Below are positions 10,661 through 18,773 of a stretch of 64,000 nt of DNA, one piece after another. Source of the DNA: Candidatus Zhuqueibacterota bacterium (GTDB lineage Bacteria > Zhuqueibacterota > Zhuqueibacteria > Zhuqueibacterales > Geothermadaptataceae); NCBI GenBank assembly GCA_030950365.1, contig JAUZRQ010000038.1, forward strand, positions 83,264 to 147,263. Reading direction: 5' to 3'. The translations under genes and the position numbers were made by a program. The notes beneath the pieces were generated by a model. That model searched no databases, was not told where the DNA came from, and saw only the letters and a program-made list of their open reading frames with translations. The first letter of the stretch is position 1, and the number at the start of each line of letters is the position of its first letter.

Positions 10661-11004
10661 AAACGTTTATAATGAACAGGGTTTCTGGATTAGGTGTTTC
10701 GGTGCAGTGGGGGCTGTCGCATTTTACCAACCTCGATGTTGCAAAAATGAAACGAAGAATATATTCACACAGGTCCTGTAAAAAAGCATTAAAGCATCCT
10801 GCTGGATAAGGACAGACGTTTTCTCAAATAGGTAACCTCCAAACAATTCACTGGTTAGGTATGTAGAGTATGCAACATGCCAGTCCTGATCTCCTGCACT
10901 TGCCGGCACCATTACGAGCTGCTTGCGGGAATAGTTGTTACAAATTTAGCAATTACTATACCAGGAATTGTCTGCAAGAGTATTGAATCTCGGCCAGGGG
11001 ACCA
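10661..11004. other. Intergenic region without visible genes
   Basis: 340 bases between two minus-strand genes. A 62-codon open frame on the minus strand has no ribosome-binding site and no recognisable protein. The region is AT-rich toward 10960 and presumably carries the regulator's promoter. I see no hairpin with a T run. Confidence 0.5.
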
Positions 11005-12729
11005 TTAACACAGGCCTTTTAACTGGCTAATATATTCCGGATCAGCTCCCGGATCATATTGCGATTCGAGATAACGATGGACAAAGAATTGCAAAATCAT
11101 GGCGGTATCCGTGGTGAGCTTCTGCTGAATCTCCCAATCGGCGAAAGAGAGGAGGACCGAAGCTTGAAACAGATGGGCCATGGCGTCGATTTCGCGGCGA
11201 ATGAAGAGCTGGGCCTGTTCTTCTTTGGCGTCCAGTAATTGGCTGAAACGGTCGGCCGCATTGTGGATCATCTCAGACAGGCTGGCTTTTATCGGCGCCA
11301 GCGCTGGCGCGTTGACGGCCTCTACCATCCCGGCCATGGTATCGAAATAGGCCGCATGAAAGCCGTACTTGCGGCAATCGCGCAGTACCTGCAGACACAG
11401 CACATTGTGGCTGCCCTCCCAGCTTTCGTACACCACCGAATCGCGATACAATCGCGGAATCACCGAAAAGGTTTCCACGGCGCCGTTGCCGCCGAGGATT
11501 TCCTGCGCGCGCCGCAGGGCCAGCGAAGCTGCAATGGATGTGCTATATTTGTTGATGTTGACCAGCAGACGGTGCACAGCCTTTTCGGCATCCGTGGCCT
11601 GCCGCAAATCCATACGATCGATCAGCCTGGATAGATACAGCGTGGAGGCCAGGCCGGCATACAGTGACGCTTTGATTTCAGCCAGAGCTTCCTGGACCAG
11701 GGGATAGCGGATAATGGGCGCGCCAAAGGCCTTGCGCCGATTGGCGAAGGCGCGTGCTTCCAGGTAGCCGCGTTGCATAAGTCCGCAAGAGCCGATGGCA
11801 TTGAACCATCGCGATACGTTCAGCACCATTTCGATGATGATTTTGAATCCCTCATCGATGGCGCCGATCTGATAGCCAATGGCGCCGTCGAAATCGATTT
11901 CTCCGGTGGCCAGGGTGCGGGTGCCGAATTTGTCTTTGAGCCGGCGGAGGCTGAAGCCGTTCAGCGAGCCATCATCCAGCTTGCGGGGCACCATGAAAGC
12001 GCCGAGACCGCGCGTGCCCTCCGGTGCGTTTTGCGGCCGGGCGCTGATCAGAAACAGGTCGGCGTTGGCCACGGAGCAAAACCACTTTTCGCCGCTGATG
12101 CGCCACACCCCGGGCTCGCCAACCACCGGCACCGCCGTGCAGGCGTTTGCGCCGACATCCGAGCCGCCCTGAATTTCGGTGATAAACTGAGCGCCAACCA
12201 GCCGGCGGTCGTAATCCGCCGATAGCAGCCCGGACAGGTAGCGGTCGCGCAACGTGTCCGGCGCTTTGGCCTGCAGCGCGCGGATCAGGCCCGACGTGCA
12301 GGCAATGGGACAGGCGTGCCCCATCTCACCGCAGTGTGACAGCAGAAAAAACAGTGCCGCCTGCTTCAGGGCATGGCCGGGTTTAGCTTGCAAGGACAGG
12401 ATGCCGGATTCGATGGCGGCGCGGCCGGCCACGTGGTAAGACGGATGAAAGCGGATCTCCTCGATGCGCTCACCCAGATCGTTCCAGCGCACCAGTTGTG
12501 GGTGGTTGCCGATGCGGTCGTTTTCCTCGGCCGCCGGATCGATGACCCGGGCGCAGGTTTCGCCGAAAGCCTCGAGTTGTGGCTGCAATTCGGCAAACGG
12601 CTCATCCCCCATAAAAAAACGCAGCATGTTTTGAAACGCGCGGTTGCCTGTATAGAAATTTTGCGATACGTCTTCGCGCCACTCCTGAAATGCGGCGCGC
12701 GCCTCGTCGAATCGGTTGCTGGTTGACAT
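11005..12729 (-). CDS. Acyl-CoA dehydrogenase family protein (AidB-like architecture)
   Basis: A 574-residue flavoprotein, longer than the usual 380-residue acyl-CoA dehydrogenase, as in the AidB/large-ACAD group. Signature pieces are 'ITEIQGGSDVGANACTA' and 'WRISGEKWFCSVANADLFLI' in the middle domain, 'DKFGTRTLATGEIDFDGA', 'RRAQEILGGNGAVE' and 'VYESWEGSHNVLCLQVLRD', where Glu in WEGS is at the position of the catalytic base. FAD-linked oxidation of acyl-CoA to enoyl-CoA is the default reaction; AidB homologues act otherwise and bind DNA, so the substrate is uncertain. A ggag site lies 8 bases before the ATG. The next gene upstream on the same strand ends 21 bases away, so the two may be cotranscribed. 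Confidence 0.85.
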   Translation of the reverse strand: MSTSNRFDEARAAFQEWREDVSQNFYTGNRAFQNMLRFFMGDEPFAELQPQLEAFGETCARVIDPAAEENDRIGNHPQLVRWNDLGERIEEIRFHPSYHVAGRAAIESGILSLQAKPGHALKQAALFFLLSHCGEMGHACPIACTSGLIRALQAKAPDTLRDRYLSGLLSADYDRRLVGAQFITEIQGGSDVGANACTAVPVVGEPGVWRISGEKWFCSVANADLFLISARPQNAPEGTRGLGAFMVPRKLDDGSLNGFSLRRLKDKFGTRTLATGEIDFDGAIGYQIGAIDEGFKIIIEMVLNVSRWFNAIGSCGLMQRGYLEARAFANRRKAFGAPIIRYPLVQEALAEIKASLYAGLASTLYLSRLIDRMDLRQATDAEKAVHRLLVNINKYSTSIAASLALRRAQEILGGNGAVETFSVIPRLYRDSVVYESWEGSHNVLCLQVLRDCRKYGFHAAYFDTMAGMVEAVNAPALAPIKASLSEMIHNAADRFSQLLDAKEEQAQLFIRREIDAMAHLFQASVLLSFADWEIQQKLTTDTAMILQFFVHRYLESQYDPGADPEYISQLKGLC

Positions 12730-12750
12730 GGCAGGCTCCCGGATTTTGGG

Positions 12751-13464
12751 TTACGGCTGGTTTTTCGAATCCTCCGGCCGGAGCCGGAAGAAGATCACCG
12801 CTTTGCGCTTTTTGCCGCGCCGGAATTGGGGACGCACTTCAAAACGGGTGGTGCCGCGGGCGTAATCGCGGATGGTGTAGGCGCGGTTGCCGACCTTGCT
12901 GCCCGGGCAACTGTACAGACAAACGATGCAGCCCGATTTCCATTCCGGAATCAGCGCCAGATTGCCGCCGAAACGGAAGTCGAAGCCCTGGCCGCCGGGA
13001 TCCACCAGCAAGCTATCGACCGGAATGGGCTTTGACAGCCCCTTCCACCATACGCGGATATCCACCGGCGTGCCCTCGATGCGCGTATCCGGCGCCGGAT
13101 GGCCAGGATTGTTGCGTTCGTCCCAGGCCGCGGTGGTTAAATTGTTGCCCGGCCGCGCCCCAATGCGTTCCAGCGCGGCGTAAAAATCGCGGTCGCTGAC
13201 ATACGCTTTGAACAGGGCCTCCGACGCGGCTCGCCCTTTTTTCCAGACCACGAAATGATAGCGCGGGGTCCATTTGAACCGGCCGGAAAATGCACCTGGA
13301 TTGAATTCCGCCAGGATGCGCACCTCGGCGGTAGTTCTATCCACCGCCAGCGGGTGCTTTTTGTCCAGGCCGAAAAAATCCTGGCCGTAAGTAGAAGTGA
13401 TGAACCCCGCCAGGCAAAAGGCGATCAGGAAAAACAGATGGTTAATCGAATATCGGAATTGCAT
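12751..13464 (-). CDS. Exported YdjY-like protein
   Basis: A 237-residue protein with an N-terminal signal sequence (hydrophobic LFFLIAFCLAGFI, cleavage near STYGQ). The middle contains 'RYHFVVWKKGRAASEALF', 'ARPGNNLTTAAWDERNNP' and 'GTPVDIRVWWKGL', followed by 'FRFGGNLALIPEWKSGC' and 'CLYSCPGSKVGNRAYTIRDY'. This combination matches my memory of YdjY-domain proteins, a ferredoxin-like family of unknown function seen in Planctomycetes and relatives. The three Cys (IVCLYSCPG and the preceding SGC) could bind a metal or form disulfides in the periplasm. It is encoded just upstream of the acyl-CoA dehydrogenase on the same strand. The function is unknown. Confidence 0.7.
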   Translation of the reverse strand: MQFRYSINHLFFLIAFCLAGFITSTYGQDFFGLDKKHPLAVDRTTAEVRILAEFNPGAFSGRFKWTPRYHFVVWKKGRAASEALFKAYVSDRDFYAALERIGARPGNNLTTAAWDERNNPGHPAPDTRIEGTPVDIRVWWKGLSKPIPVDSLLVDPGGQGFDFRFGGNLALIPEWKSGCIVCLYSCPGSKVGNRAYTIRDYARGTTRFEVRPQFRRGKKRKAVIFFRLRPEDSKNQP

Positions 13465-13840
13465 CGGCGGTCTCCTGAACGGTAGGGGAGTATTCTGCTG
13501 GATCGATGGTGCTTACTGTGATGTTATGCACAGTTGAGTTTGTTTGATTAATCTTACAGATTTTTGTTGAAAATGTAAAGGGTAAAACGCGTAGTAGAGC
13601 GACTCACTGAGTCGCTTTTGGGGTTTTGTCCGCATGTATTGTTTCACGACTCTGGAGAGGCGTGCTACCTTTCGTCAGAAAAAATTTGCTTTTTTGAGAT
13701 ATGGTTGACAATTTTGTTGTCGAACCCGAAAAACAACGACTTGTGACAATGGCCATGTGCCGGTGAATCCGTCAGAATGCAGGTGGCGTTTACCGCCCGT
13801 ACGGATATCGCGGCACGAATAACTTCCGGCTGCATACATC
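13465..13840. other. Divergent promoter region with one dispersed hairpin repeat
   Basis: 376 bases separate two divergently transcribed genes for exported proteins. It contains the repeat at 13594-13668. Otherwise no gene is visible and no clear promoter boxes were chosen. Confidence 0.5.
13594..13668. repeat. Dispersed hairpin repeat, gtag...gctac family, copy A
   Basis: About 75 bases starting with gtag and ending with gctac. It holds a hairpin 'gcgactcactgagtcgc', a middle 'ccgcatgtatt' segment and a second half-hairpin 'cgactctggagaggcg'. The same order of elements is seen in the tandem copies at 38596-38765 and in half at 59955-59996. Confidence 0.6.
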
Positions 13841-15463
13841 ATGCTTAAACCGTTGAGCTGGACGCGCCTGTTCCTGCTTTGCCTTTTCTTTACATTGCCG
13901 CTGGCGGAGGCGGTGTGGCCGCAGAGCATTCAGGAACTGACCGAGGCGGATTTCAAAGCCATGCGGCTGATCCTGTCCGAGCAGGATCGCAAGGCATTCG
14001 ACCGGTTGAACACGCTCGATGAAAAACGCGAATGGGCGCGCATCTACTGGAAACGCCGCGATCCCACGCCGACGACGGATCAAAACGAGCGTTACGAGGA
14101 GTTCATCCAGCGGCTGAAATACGTTCGCCAGTGGTTCAGCGCCCCTAGCGAACTTGGATTTGACGACCGCGGCCGAATTTATTTACGCTACGGCGAGCCC
14201 ACCGAGCGGTTTGTTCAGCCGATCGGCGAGCTGAATGTCAAGCCCAATGAATCGTGGTCGTACAGCGGCATCTATCCCGGCCTGGTGTTCGATTTCGTCA
14301 GCCGGGGCACATATTACCGGCTGGTGGATGATTTGAGTCAGGCGCTGGGTGCGCGCACCGAGCCGGCGGCCGAGATGGAAAATCTGATCAACCTGTACGA
14401 CAGCCGCACGCACCTGGATCCGCGTTACGAACGTATTGCCAGCGAGCTGCGGCGGGCGCTGTCGGTGGATATGAGCGACTATGGCGCGCGATCCGATCCG
14501 CGCAACCTGCGCATCGGCAATTTGAACCTGGCCCGGCAGGAAATGGCCGACATCGTGAATGAGCTGCAGCGGATCCGCACTGAAGCCCCCAAAGTGGTGT
14601 ACCGCCACGATTACAAAAAGAAGCCGCTGGCCATTGCGCATAGTCTGGCCCGTTTCCGTGCGCCGGACGGCCGGGTGCGCGTGGAGCTGTATTACGGCAT
14701 CCCGTACAATCAGCTGCAATTCGAGCCACGGGGCCAGCTTTTTCAGGCGCCGCTGATCGGCAGCATCGCGGTCTTCGACTCGAGCTTCCGCCGGCTGGCC
14801 CTGGATTCCATCAATACGCGGCTTTTGGCGCGCAACGCCGTGGCCATGCAGCGCGGTGCGTTCATCAGCCAGTTCAATTTTCGGCTCGCCCCCGGGAAAT
14901 ATCATCTGGCCATAAGATTTGAGAATCCGGCGGGGAACCGGCTGGGCATCCTGCGGGCGGAATTTACCTGTCCGCTATTTCCGGACGATGCCCTGGCCAT
15001 GAGCGATCTGCAGCTTTCGCCGCAGATTGTCCGTCCTCACGGTATAGCCGGGCGCGACTCGGTGCAGCAGCAGCACATGCGCCGTTTCATCAAGCATGGG
15101 CTGCGAGTGATGCCTCTGCCCGGGCTCACCATCGATAAATCGCGGATGCTGTATGTGTATTTCGAAATCTACAATCTGCAAGCCGATGCCGGTGGTAAAA
15201 CGCAATATGAACTGGAATACAGCCTGCGCGATCTGGCGGAGAAAAAGGGACTGATCCGCCGTTTGTTTGGCGGCAAAAAGCCGGTGCTTTCGGTGGTGGA
15301 AAGCCGCTCGGGCCGGGATCGAAATCCCATTGAGTACATCGGCATCGATCTGAGCCAGCAGAAGCCGGGCAAATACCGGTTGCAGATTGTGGTGCGTGAC
15401 AAGGTGAGTGGCCAGAAGGTGCAGGCTTCCGTGCCGGTGAACGTGGTTCAACGGGCCGGATAA
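13841..15463 (+). CDS. GWxTD-domain-type exported protein
   Basis: A 540-residue protein with a signal peptide (MLKPLSWTRLFLLCLFFTLP...AVWPQ). Residues 30-130 match the GWxTD region: 'DRLNTLDEKREWARIYWKRRDPTPTTD', 'NERYEEFIQRLKYVRQWFSAP' and 'DDRGRIYLRYGEPTER'. The name-giving GWxTD residues have drifted to LGFDD directly before RGRIYLRYG. After the domain come several hundred residues of beta-rich sequence with no known domain, including 'YVYFEIYNLQADAGGKTQYELEYSL', usual in longer GWxTD proteins. The family is of unknown function and is common in Calditrichota, KSB1 and relatives. It is transcribed alone, upstream of the TonB receptor operon. Confidence 0.8.
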   Translation: MLKPLSWTRLFLLCLFFTLPLAEAVWPQSIQELTEADFKAMRLILSEQDRKAFDRLNTLDEKREWARIYWKRRDPTPTTDQNERYEEFIQRLKYVRQWFSAPSELGFDDRGRIYLRYGEPTERFVQPIGELNVKPNESWSYSGIYPGLVFDFVSRGTYYRLVDDLSQALGARTEPAAEMENLINLYDSRTHLDPRYERIASELRRALSVDMSDYGARSDPRNLRIGNLNLARQEMADIVNELQRIRTEAPKVVYRHDYKKKPLAIAHSLARFRAPDGRVRVELYYGIPYNQLQFEPRGQLFQAPLIGSIAVFDSSFRRLALDSINTRLLARNAVAMQRGAFISQFNFRLAPGKYHLAIRFENPAGNRLGILRAEFTCPLFPDDALAMSDLQLSPQIVRPHGIAGRDSVQQQHMRRFIKHGLRVMPLPGLTIDKSRMLYVYFEIYNLQADAGGKTQYELEYSLRDLAEKKGLIRRLFGGKKPVLSVVESRSGRDRNPIEYIGIDLSQQKPGKYRLQIVVRDKVSGQKVQASVPVNVVQRAG

Positions 15464-15899
15464 GGTGCAAAAAGTTGCAGGATGTCCGTGAAATTTGTTG
15501 CATAGCCGTGAAACAGTGAAACAGCCTAATTTTCTCAAACATTCTAAAAAAATAATAAGTTGTAGGTCGGTAAATCGGGATTTTCGGTGCTTTATGCCAT
15601 TGGCATGAAGGTTGCAAAATTGTCATAATACCAGCTACTATCCTTTCAGCAATGAAATTCCGTTGTTAGCAAGATAAGTCGACTCCCACACTATTTGCAC
15701 ACTTCAACGTTGTGCCCGCCTGTCGTTGTCTTGCTAGCGCGTCCGCACCAAACGAGAGGAGGAAGAACTCATTGGATCACAATTCGGGATGCCGATCGGT
15801 CTTTTGATGCCACCTCCATGCAAGCCACCTTAACCGTTGCATCCATTGAGGACCAGTTGTCATAAACCCTACCCAATTCATAAATCAATGGAGGGATAT
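15464..15899. other. Long leader region of the TonB receptor operon
   Basis: 436 bases without a recognisable gene. Arms gttagcaagataa (15665-15677) and ttgtcttgctagc (15726-15738) form an 11/13 inverted repeat around a 48-base loop. Further on, a perfect gaggagg sequence near 15756 precedes a short frame (TTG start, 11 codons, LDHNSGCRSVF), which could be a leader peptide or chance. The receptor's own ribosome-binding site is ggagg, 5 bases before its ATG. Confidence 0.4.
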
Positions 15900-18686
15900 A
15901 TGTTTAAAAAAGTGCTTATCCTTTTTAGTTTCCTTGTTTTCGTCGTAACCGGAGCCTTTGCCGGCACCACAGGCAAAATCTCCGGTACGGTCGTTGATAA
16001 GGAAACCGGAGAGCCCCTGCCCGGCGTGAATATCGTCATCGAGGGGACGACCATGGGCGCGGCAACGGATAACAACGGCGCATACTATATCCTGAATGTC
16101 CCGCCGGGAACCTATTCCGTTGTCGCATCGATGATTGGATACCAGAAGGAGAAGGTAACCGGAGTACGGGTGAGTGCGGACTTGACCACCGAGGTGAACT
16201 TCCGGCTCTCGAGCACGGTCGTGGAGTTGGGGGAAGCGGTGACGGTGGTGGCGGAGCGTCCGCTGATTCAGAAGGACATGACGGCCTCGCAGTCCCTTGT
16301 CGGTGCCGAGGAAATCGATAATACGGCTGTGAACTCGTTCGAGTCGGTGATGATCGCGATGCCGGGATTTGTGGTGGCCGGCGGCAGCGAAGGCGGAACG
16401 GTGTCGGTGGCTGAGGGCGGCGGCATCCACGTGCGCGGCGGCCGCGGCGGCCAGCTCGGTTTTATGATCGACGGTTTTTATGTGGAAGACGCTCTGTACG
16501 GCGGCATCGGCTCGGATGTGACGCGCGACGGCATCCAGGAACTGTCGGTGATCACCGGCACGTTCAACGCGGAATACGGCGAGGCGCTGTCGGGCGTGGT
16601 CAACATCGTGACCAAAGAGGGCGGCAGCAAGCTGGAAGGCAAGCTGCGGTTCGCCACCGACGAGTTGATGATCGGCAAGCTGGGAGATATTAAGGAAAAC
16701 AACTGGCGTACGACCCGTATGGAAGCGTCCATTGGCGGTCCCGTGCCGGGCACCAACAACAAGGTGCGGTTCTTTTTCTCCGGCGACCGCAATTACACCA
16801 ACACCTACCTGAATATCACCAAACACGTGGTGCGTCAGGATGTGGAGCATTTCACCATCCCTGATTCGATCGTCGACATTTTCGTGGATGAGAATAATTT
16901 TGTGCAAACGCCGACGCCGGACAACATCGCCTCGCTTCGCAAGCAGAAGCAGGTTGCCGGCGCAGAGCATTACCACAATAACAATACCTTCAACCGGCGC
17001 TGGCGCGGTACCGGAAAGATCACCATCACGCCCAACGCCAACATGAAGCTGATTCTGGGCTTCACCGGAACCAGGCAGGAATACAAAAACTACAGCCAGG
17101 CATTCAAACCGAATCCCGATCGGGCAGGATGGACGAAAGCGGATAACTTGATGACCAACTTCACCTGGAACCATACCCTGAGCCCGAGCACGTTTTACAC
17201 CCTTCGCGGTGCAGTCTTTACCATCTGGAATCGTTTCGGCCGGTTTAAACCGCATGATCAGATCGTGCAACCATTGCGATCCGGCCCGTTTAGCAATTTC
17301 CCATTTGCCGCTTTTGGTGGGCAATCCAACTACGAATTTCTGGGCGCCTATCCCGATCCCACCGGAGCCACGGTTGTGATTAATGGCGATACGCTGCGGG
17401 CACCGGCCTATTCAGAAGAGAACGACGATCAAAACTATCGTTCACAGACCATTACATTCAATTTTGATGTTACTTCTCAGATATCGAGGTACCATCAAAT
17501 CAAAACGGGTTTTGAATTCAAGCAATTGGATCTGCGAAACCACATTATCAATGGCATCAAAACCTCAAATGATACCACCCTTTATCGGTTCAAACCGATC
17601 CAGTTGGCAGCCTACATTCAGGATAAGATCGAATTCAAAGATATGGTCATCAATATCGGACTGCGCTGGGATTACCTGGATCCGAAATCGCCCTACGTGG
17701 CCACGACCAACGATCTGACCCGCCAATCAGGCCGGGTGGAGCAGGCGAAAAAGAAGATTCACCTAAGTCCACGTCTTGGATTCGGTTATCCAATTACGGA
17801 TAGGGCGGTATTGCATTTTGCTTATGGTATGTTTACTCAGAATCCAGACTACAATTTCTTTTACCGCGGGATTTATCGCGATAGCCCGCTGTATCCGTTT
17901 CCGGACATTGCCGAGCACTTCATCGTGGGCAACGCCAACCTGAAACCGGAGCGCACCACGGCGTATGAAATCGGCACGGAACTCCTACTGTCTGACGACA
18001 TCGCCATGGATGTGACTCTGTTCTATAAGGACATTTACGATTACGTGTCCACGAAATACTTCCCGTTTGCGCAGCCGCAGGATTACTTTACGTTCGTGAA
18101 CGAAGATTACGCGAACGCCCGCGGCATTGAAATCAGCATCGAAAAACGGTTCAGCAATTACTTTTCGGCCCGCATCAATTACACCTATTCGCGCGCCGAA
18201 GGTAACTCGCAAAGCGAGTTCACGCATTTCAACGAATACATCAATGCTTCGGTGCTGCAGGAAGTCCCGCCGAAGAAGACCATCACCCTGGCGTGGGATC
18301 AGCCGCACACACTCAATTTCATCATTGACGTTCGCAAACCCAACGACTGGGGACTCAATATTTACGGTCGTTTCGGTAGCGGCTTGCCTTATACCCCCAC
18401 GGATGGCCGAGGCCGTTTGACGGATGAGCGCAACAGCGCCCGCCTGCCCTGGAATGGCACCATCGATGTTCGCCTGAACAAAGACTTCAACTTTATGGGA
18501 TTGCGGGAGCGCATTTTTGTGGATATCACCAACCTGTTCAATAAGCGCAACGTGTTTAGCGTGTTTTCCTCAACCGGAAGTCCGACCTTTGACCTGATCC
18601 CCGGCCGATCCGAAGAATTTATGGATCGACCACATTGGTTCGGGCCTCCACGGCATATAGAAGCAGGCATTCAGATCGTATTCTGA
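15900..18686 (+). CDS. TonB-dependent receptor with N-terminal carboxypeptidase-regulatory-like domain
   Basis: A 928-residue outer-membrane protein. The ATG at 15900 is chosen because a ggaggg site lies just before it and a clean signal peptide follows (MFKKVLILFSFLVFVVTGAFAG). Residues about 24-110 are a CarboxypepD-reg-like Ig fold ('GKISGTVVDKETGEPLPGVNIVIEGT'), about 130-240 a plug domain ('GGGIHVRGGRGGQLGFMIDGFYV', 'NAEYGEALSGVVNIVTKEGG'), and the rest a barrel ending in IVF. It lacks the pairing with a SusD gene; instead a secreted protein and a PorV-like protein follow with gaps of 87 and 39 bases. This points to a surface uptake or secretion complex rather than a classical glycan utilisation locus. 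Substrate unknown. Confidence 0.92.
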   Translation: MFKKVLILFSFLVFVVTGAFAGTTGKISGTVVDKETGEPLPGVNIVIEGTTMGAATDNNGAYYILNVPPGTYSVVASMIGYQKEKVTGVRVSADLTTEVNFRLSSTVVELGEAVTVVAERPLIQKDMTASQSLVGAEEIDNTAVNSFESVMIAMPGFVVAGGSEGGTVSVAEGGGIHVRGGRGGQLGFMIDGFYVEDALYGGIGSDVTRDGIQELSVITGTFNAEYGEALSGVVNIVTKEGGSKLEGKLRFATDELMIGKLGDIKENNWRTTRMEASIGGPVPGTNNKVRFFFSGDRNYTNTYLNITKHVVRQDVEHFTIPDSIVDIFVDENNFVQTPTPDNIASLRKQKQVAGAEHYHNNNTFNRRWRGTGKITITPNANMKLILGFTGTRQEYKNYSQAFKPNPDRAGWTKADNLMTNFTWNHTLSPSTFYTLRGAVFTIWNRFGRFKPHDQIVQPLRSGPFSNFPFAAFGGQSNYEFLGAYPDPTGATVVINGDTLRAPAYSEENDDQNYRSQTITFNFDVTSQISRYHQIKTGFEFKQLDLRNHIINGIKTSNDTTLYRFKPIQLAAYIQDKIEFKDMVINIGLRWDYLDPKSPYVATTNDLTRQSGRVEQAKKKIHLSPRLGFGYPITDRAVLHFAYGMFTQNPDYNFFYRGIYRDSPLYPFPDIAEHFIVGNANLKPERTTAYEIGTELLLSDDIAMDVTLFYKDIYDYVSTKYFPFAQPQDYFTFVNEDYANARGIEISIEKRFSNYFSARINYTYSRAEGNSQSEFTHFNEYINASVLQEVPPKKTITLAWDQPHTLNFIIDVRKPNDWGLNIYGRFGSGLPYTPTDGRGRLTDERNSARLPWNGTIDVRLNKDFNFMGLRERIFVDITNLFNKRNVFSVFSSTGSPTFDLIPGRSEEFMDRPHWFGPPRHIEAGIQIVF

Positions 18687-18773
18687 TAGGCTGAACCACC
18701 CGCTGCAAGGGTGATTCATTCCGCGTTTTCAAACTCAAGATAGAGCCGGTTCTTTTTGAAACGGAGGGTTAAA

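Noticed and set aside
10724..10912. 62-codon frame on the minus strand
   Set aside because: No ribosome-binding site, no similarity and not placed in an operon.
15885..17324. 479-codon open frame on the minus strand inside the TonB receptor gene
   Set aside because: It mirrors the receptor frame in GC-rich DNA, has no recognisable domain or ribosome-binding site, and the plus-strand product is unmistakable.
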